A stretch of DNA of 8,301 bases from G963676205 sp964342525. GTDB lineage: Bacteria > Campylobacterota > Campylobacteria > Campylobacterales > Arcobacteraceae. The stretch's first letter is position 1, and every line of letters begins with the position of its first letter. The stretch lies in contig CAYFGQ010000110.1 in NCBI GenBank assembly GCA_964342525.1, positions 1 through 8,301 on the forward strand, given 5' to 3'. The notes under the pieces are model-generated. The model was not told the DNA's origin and made no database searches. It was given only the letters and a program-made list of their open reading frames with translations. The translations under genes were made by a program, and so were the position numbers. Positions 6,645 to 8,301 of the stretch are shown here, piece after piece.

Positions 6645-7331
6645 TTAGTGTAGAAGAGATTGAAGTTTATCTCTATCTAAATGCATCCCTTTGCCATTTA
6701 CAGTATCTATTTTATATTTTGTATTTGTTATATTTAATAAAATTTTTTCAAAATGATTTTCAGTTTTATCAAAAAGTCTTTTATATCTATAAACAAAATG
6801 GCTATTTTTATCGCATTTTTCTAAACATCTATTTAGTTTTGGTATTAGATAGTTATCTTTAGTCTCTTCGAGTAAATTTTGATATAAAGATTTCGATATA
6901 TTTCTATAGTGTAGTTTTGTGTGATTTGGATTTAGTGCAAAAGGAAATAGATCTAAAGTGATAAAACCATTTTGTTTAAAATATTTATACATCATATTTT
7001 TTTGCTCTATTGTAATTTTGGGTTTAGATATATTTTCACCCTCTTTTGTAAAAGCTTCTAAATCTTTAAAATAAAAAAATACACTAGGTGGGGTATTTTC
7101 ATTATAAATATATGTTTTTGAATCACCAAAAAATGGAGACTCCGATACCATTATAATATTTAGTTTATCCATTTGATAAAATTGTTGCCACCAAAGAGAC
7201 TCGGTAAATAAAAAAGCTTCTTTTAAATATTTTTCATCATTTTTAAAATCTTTTGATAAGTTTTGTTCTTTATAAATCTTTTTTAGAGATTTTGAGATTG
7301 GTTGCCAATCTATTGGGATGTTATTCTTCAT
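6645..7331 (-). CDS. Hypothetical protein, weakly uracil-DNA-glycosylase-like
   Basis: This 228-aa protein has no signal peptide, no membrane segment and many Lys, Asn, Phe and Tyr residues. I do not recognise a family with certainty. Visible features are an N-terminal helical stretch with SLWWQQFYQ (45-53), a beta-strand-like segment ending in ESPFFGD (NIIMVSESPFFGD, 58-70) followed by TYIYN, a second strand-like segment GFITLDLFPFALNP (122-135), and a C-terminal GKGMHLDRD (213-221). The strand-then-E-S-P order, a second strand ending in D-L-x-P and a late His recall the uracil-DNA-glycosylase superfamily fold (motif A after strand 1, a His motif near the end). This is inference from pattern only. 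There is no obvious Shine-Dalgarno sequence before the ATG (7329-7331), and the next Met is at residue 54, so the start stands by default and may be leaderless. Strong terminators isolate it from the barrel gene upstream. Confidence 0.75.
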   Translation of the reverse strand: MKNNIPIDWQPISKSLKKIYKEQNLSKDFKNDEKYLKEAFLFTESLWWQQFYQMDKLNIIMVSESPFFGDSKTYIYNENTPPSVFFYFKDLEAFTKEGENISKPKITIEQKNMMYKYFKQNGFITLDLFPFALNPNHTKLHYRNISKSLYQNLLEETKDNYLIPKLNRCLEKCDKNSHFVYRYKRLFDKTENHFEKILLNITNTKYKIDTVNGKGMHLDRDKLQSLLH

Positions 7332-7336
7332 ATGAA

Positions 7337-7342
7337 ATAATA
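7337..7342 (-). promoter_or_regulatory. Candidate -10 giving a leaderless or nearly leaderless mRNA
   Basis: On the minus strand TATTAT lies only 5 bp before the ATG of the 228-aa gene. A start site 6-7 bases downstream of the hexamer would fall on the start codon. This would explain the absence of any AGGA-like sequence in the 25 bases upstream. It rests on one hexamer in an AT-rich stretch, so it is tentative. Confidence 0.3.
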
Positions 7343-7349
7343 AGTAGTT

Positions 7350-7371
7350 TTAACTTAAAAATGCTAAAGGA
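7350..7371. repeat. 22-bp near-repeat, copy 1 (left of barrel gene)
   Basis: This stretch matches 8263-8284 at 20 of 22 positions in the same orientation, 913 bp apart, differing only at the 11th and 14th bases. It includes the T-tract and one arm of the 7358-7395 terminator. The copies flank the outer-membrane protein gene. Confidence 0.7.
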
Positions 7372-7395
7372 TAGGAGAAGCTCCTTTAGCATTTT
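7358..7395 (-). terminator. Strong terminator downstream of the barrel gene
   Basis: Arms aaaatgctaaagga (7358-7371) and tcctttagcatttt (7382-7395) form a perfect 14-bp stem with a 10-base loop. On the minus strand it lies 37 bp after the stop of the outer-membrane protein gene and ends in a T-rich tract (CATTTTTAAGTT). The loop also contains GGAG-AAG-CTCC, an alternative short hairpin that competes for the same right arm. Confidence 0.85.
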
Positions 7396-7432
7396 ATTGG
7401 AGATTTAACAAAATTGTAAATTGTTTTTAATT

Positions 7433-8020
7433 TTAAAAAAGTACGTTTAGTCCTAAAGTTACATGACTAACATTTGTAGACATCTCACTTTTTTGCCCAC
7501 CTGAGTATTCTATATCTTGCCAATTTATTATTTTCCCACGATAAGATGTTTCAAGTTCAACATTTTTTGAAAGTTCAAATAATAATCCTATTCCATAGTT
7601 AAAAGATAATCCAGATAATTCAGAACCATCTGATGAACCACTACCTGATCCATCAAATTTATATGAACCTAAACCAATTAAAGCATATGGTTTTACTTGA
7701 CCTGCTGGTAACAAATATTGAAAATCTAAATTTATACCAGTATTATCAGGTTCTTTCATATTAAATAAAGTATAACCTTCAAGCTCTTGTTTAATAGTTT
7801 CATGAGATAAAATTATTCTTTGTGTATCACTTAATGTATATCCTAGTGTAAAAATTGTAGTAGTTGAATCAAAGTTAATATTTGCATTTTCATGACCAGT
7901 TACTTCTGTTTTTCCTGAACCTGTACCAAAAGAAGCTCCAATTATAACCTTTCCTGCTCCCTGCGCATAAATGTTTGTTGTAGCAAATAAAAGACCTGCT
8001 AATAGTATAGATTTCTTCAT
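7433..8020 (-). CDS. Outer-membrane beta-barrel protein (small porin-like)
   Basis: This 195-aa precursor has a clear Sec signal peptide, MKKSILLAGLLFATTNIYA, with cleavage expected after Ala19 (AYA-like I-Y-A then Q-G). The mature part alternates hydrophobic and polar residues in short strands separated by Gly/Ser/Asn-rich turns (for example VIIGASFGTG, TIFTLGYTLS, KPYALIGLGSYKF, LSFNYGIGLLFEL, HVTLGLNVLF). It ends in phenylalanine, the C-terminal signature recognised by the BAM insertion machinery. About eight strands would fit an OmpA/OmpX-type barrel of this size. A Gly/Ser/Asp-rich stretch (about 122-133) is probably an exposed loop. The ligand or role is unknown; similar proteins are annotated only as porin family or outer-membrane beta-barrel. 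The start is supported by AAGGAA at 8027-8032. A terminator downstream and a gene-free region upstream make it monocistronic. Confidence 0.85.
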   Translation of the reverse strand: MKKSILLAGLLFATTNIYAQGAGKVIIGASFGTGSGKTEVTGHENANINFDSTTTIFTLGYTLSDTQRIILSHETIKQELEGYTLFNMKEPDNTGINLDFQYLLPAGQVKPYALIGLGSYKFDGSGSGSSDGSELSGLSFNYGIGLLFELSKNVELETSYRGKIINWQDIEYSGGQKSEMSTNVSHVTLGLNVLF

Positions 8021-8037
8021 ATAATTTTCCTTTTCAT

Positions 8038-8043
8038 TTTATA
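8038..8043 (-). promoter_or_regulatory. Possible -10 box for the barrel gene (TATAAA)
   Basis: On the minus strand TATAAA lies 17 bp before the ATG, but a start site 6-7 bases downstream would fall inside the AAGGAA ribosome binding site, so it may be too close. TAGCAT, about 20 bp further upstream (near 8054-8059), is an alternative. Neither is decisive. Confidence 0.25.
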
Positions 8044-8089
8044 ATTGATTGGAATGCTATCAGAAAATGTGTAATTTTTGTGTCACTTT

Positions 8090-8165
8090 TGATAAAAAAA
8101 TAATAAAAAATTTGAAATTTACCATCAGTAAAGTATCATCAAATTTACTCTTTACTTTTTTATCA
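8090..8165. repeat. 76-bp nested imperfect palindrome upstream of the barrel gene
   Basis: Three inverted-repeat pairs are nested around a common centre. The outer pair is tgataaaaaa (8090-8099) with ttttttatca (8156-8165). The middle pair is aaatttga (8108-8115) with tcaaattt (8139-8146). The inner pair is tttac (8118-8122) with gtaaa (8128-8132) around a 5-base loop. The gaps on the two sides are nearly equal in length (8 versus 9, and 2 versus 6), so the whole could fold as one long AT-rich hairpin. It begins 70 bp upstream of the barrel gene. It could be a regulatory region, an untranslated RNA structure or the remnant of a small inverted-repeat element; I cannot choose between these. Confidence 0.5.
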
Positions 8166-8262
8166 TTAAAAAACAATATTATAATTTTAATAATTATTAA
8201 AAATAGTGAGATTGTTTACTAATTTATTTGGATATGATTCTTATATGATTAGATAAATAGCA

Positions 8263-8284
8263 TTAACTTAAAGATACTAAAGGA
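8263..8284. repeat. 22-bp near-repeat, copy 2 (right of barrel gene)
   Basis: This is the second copy of the stretch at 7350-7371, with two mismatches. As in copy 1 it is directly followed by a loop and an inverted arm (CCTTTA at the window edge), so the element repeated is a terminator with its downstream tract. Similarity weakly continues toward lower coordinates (attctt and atatga also occur in both). Confidence 0.65.
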
Positions 8285-8301
8285 AAATGAGATCCCCTTT
8301 A
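8278..8301 (-). terminator. Probable terminator cut by the right edge
   Basis: TAAAGG (8278-8283) pairs with CCTTTA (8296-8301) around a 12-base loop, and the sequence to the left reads as a T-rich tract on the minus strand (CTTTAAGTT). The stem probably continues beyond the window. By analogy with the 7358-7395 hairpin it would end a minus-strand gene lying just outside to the right. Confidence 0.5.

Noticed and set aside
6642..6658. ctctt/aagag hairpin over the stop of the 228-aa gene
   Set aside because: A 5-bp stem with no T-tract on either side, so probably chance.
7904..7936. GTGSGKT in the barrel protein, resembling a Walker A motif
   Set aside because: The Gly required five residues before the final GK is Phe here, and the protein has a signal peptide and a beta-barrel pattern. 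It is a Gly-rich turn, not a nucleotide-binding loop.
8021..8301. Search for a small gene or RNA gene in the right-hand gene-free stretch
   Set aside because: No frame with a credible start, ribosome binding site and length was seen on either strand, and no tRNA-like cloverleaf. Only the palindrome and terminator repeat are supported.
1..8301. CRISPR array, insertion sequence, toxin-antitoxin pair or phage-defence system
   Set aside because: No regularly spaced repeats, transposase, terminal inverted repeats around a gene, or recognisable defence domain. All but two or three genes have ordinary housekeeping or envelope assignments.

Overview
The window is AT-rich, with short intergenic gaps, AAGGA-type ribosome binding sites and TATAAT-like -10 boxes without clear -35 boxes. 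Together with the protein sequences (Fe-type SodB, an REC/Aer-type PAS/HD-GYP protein, TruD next to a DEAD-box helicase), this suggests a chromosomal segment of a Campylobacterota (epsilonproteobacterial) species, most likely Arcobacter-like. The taxonomic placement is inference. No mobile element, CRISPR array, tRNA or rRNA was seen.

Layout, left to right. Positions 1-741 (minus) hold the N-terminal 247 codons of a predicted lipoprotein that runs off the left edge. A hairpin terminator (811-841) separates it from sodB (861-1511, minus), the iron superoxide dismutase. The 264-bp divergent gap (1512-1775) carries a perfect 7-1-7 palindrome over the sodB -10 and an extended -10 for a solitary glycosyltransferase (1776-2888, plus). 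That gene converges on a DEAD-box RNA helicase (2904-4136, minus), and one bidirectional hairpin terminator (2891-2916) lies between them and includes the helicase stop codon. The helicase is the last gene of a minus-strand cluster in the order REC-PAS-HD-GYP regulator (5138-6523), truD (4133-5089), helicase. truD and the helicase overlap by 4 bp (ATGA). The regulator lies 48 bp upstream of truD with no clear terminator between them. Next are an unrecognised 228-aa protein (6645-7331, minus), a strong terminator (7358-7395) and a small secreted outer-membrane beta-barrel protein (7433-8020, minus). The last 281 bp contain no gene. They hold a 76-bp nested imperfect palindrome (8090-8165) and, at the right edge, a hairpin whose left arm and flank nearly repeat the terminator on the other side of the barrel gene.

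Functionally this is a mosaic of housekeeping and envelope genes. They cover oxidative-stress defence (sodB), tRNA modification and RNA remodelling (truD plus helicase), second-messenger signalling (a c-di-GMP phosphodiesterase whose PAS domain looks like the FAD-binding Aer type), and envelope functions (lipoprotein, glycosyltransferase, outer-membrane protein). I see no clear evidence of a new multi-gene system. The most interesting items are the redox-sensor-like PAS/HD-GYP architecture, the sodB operator-like palindrome, the nested palindrome and repeated terminator around the barrel gene, and the unassigned 228-aa protein, which has weak uracil-DNA-glycosylase-like motifs.
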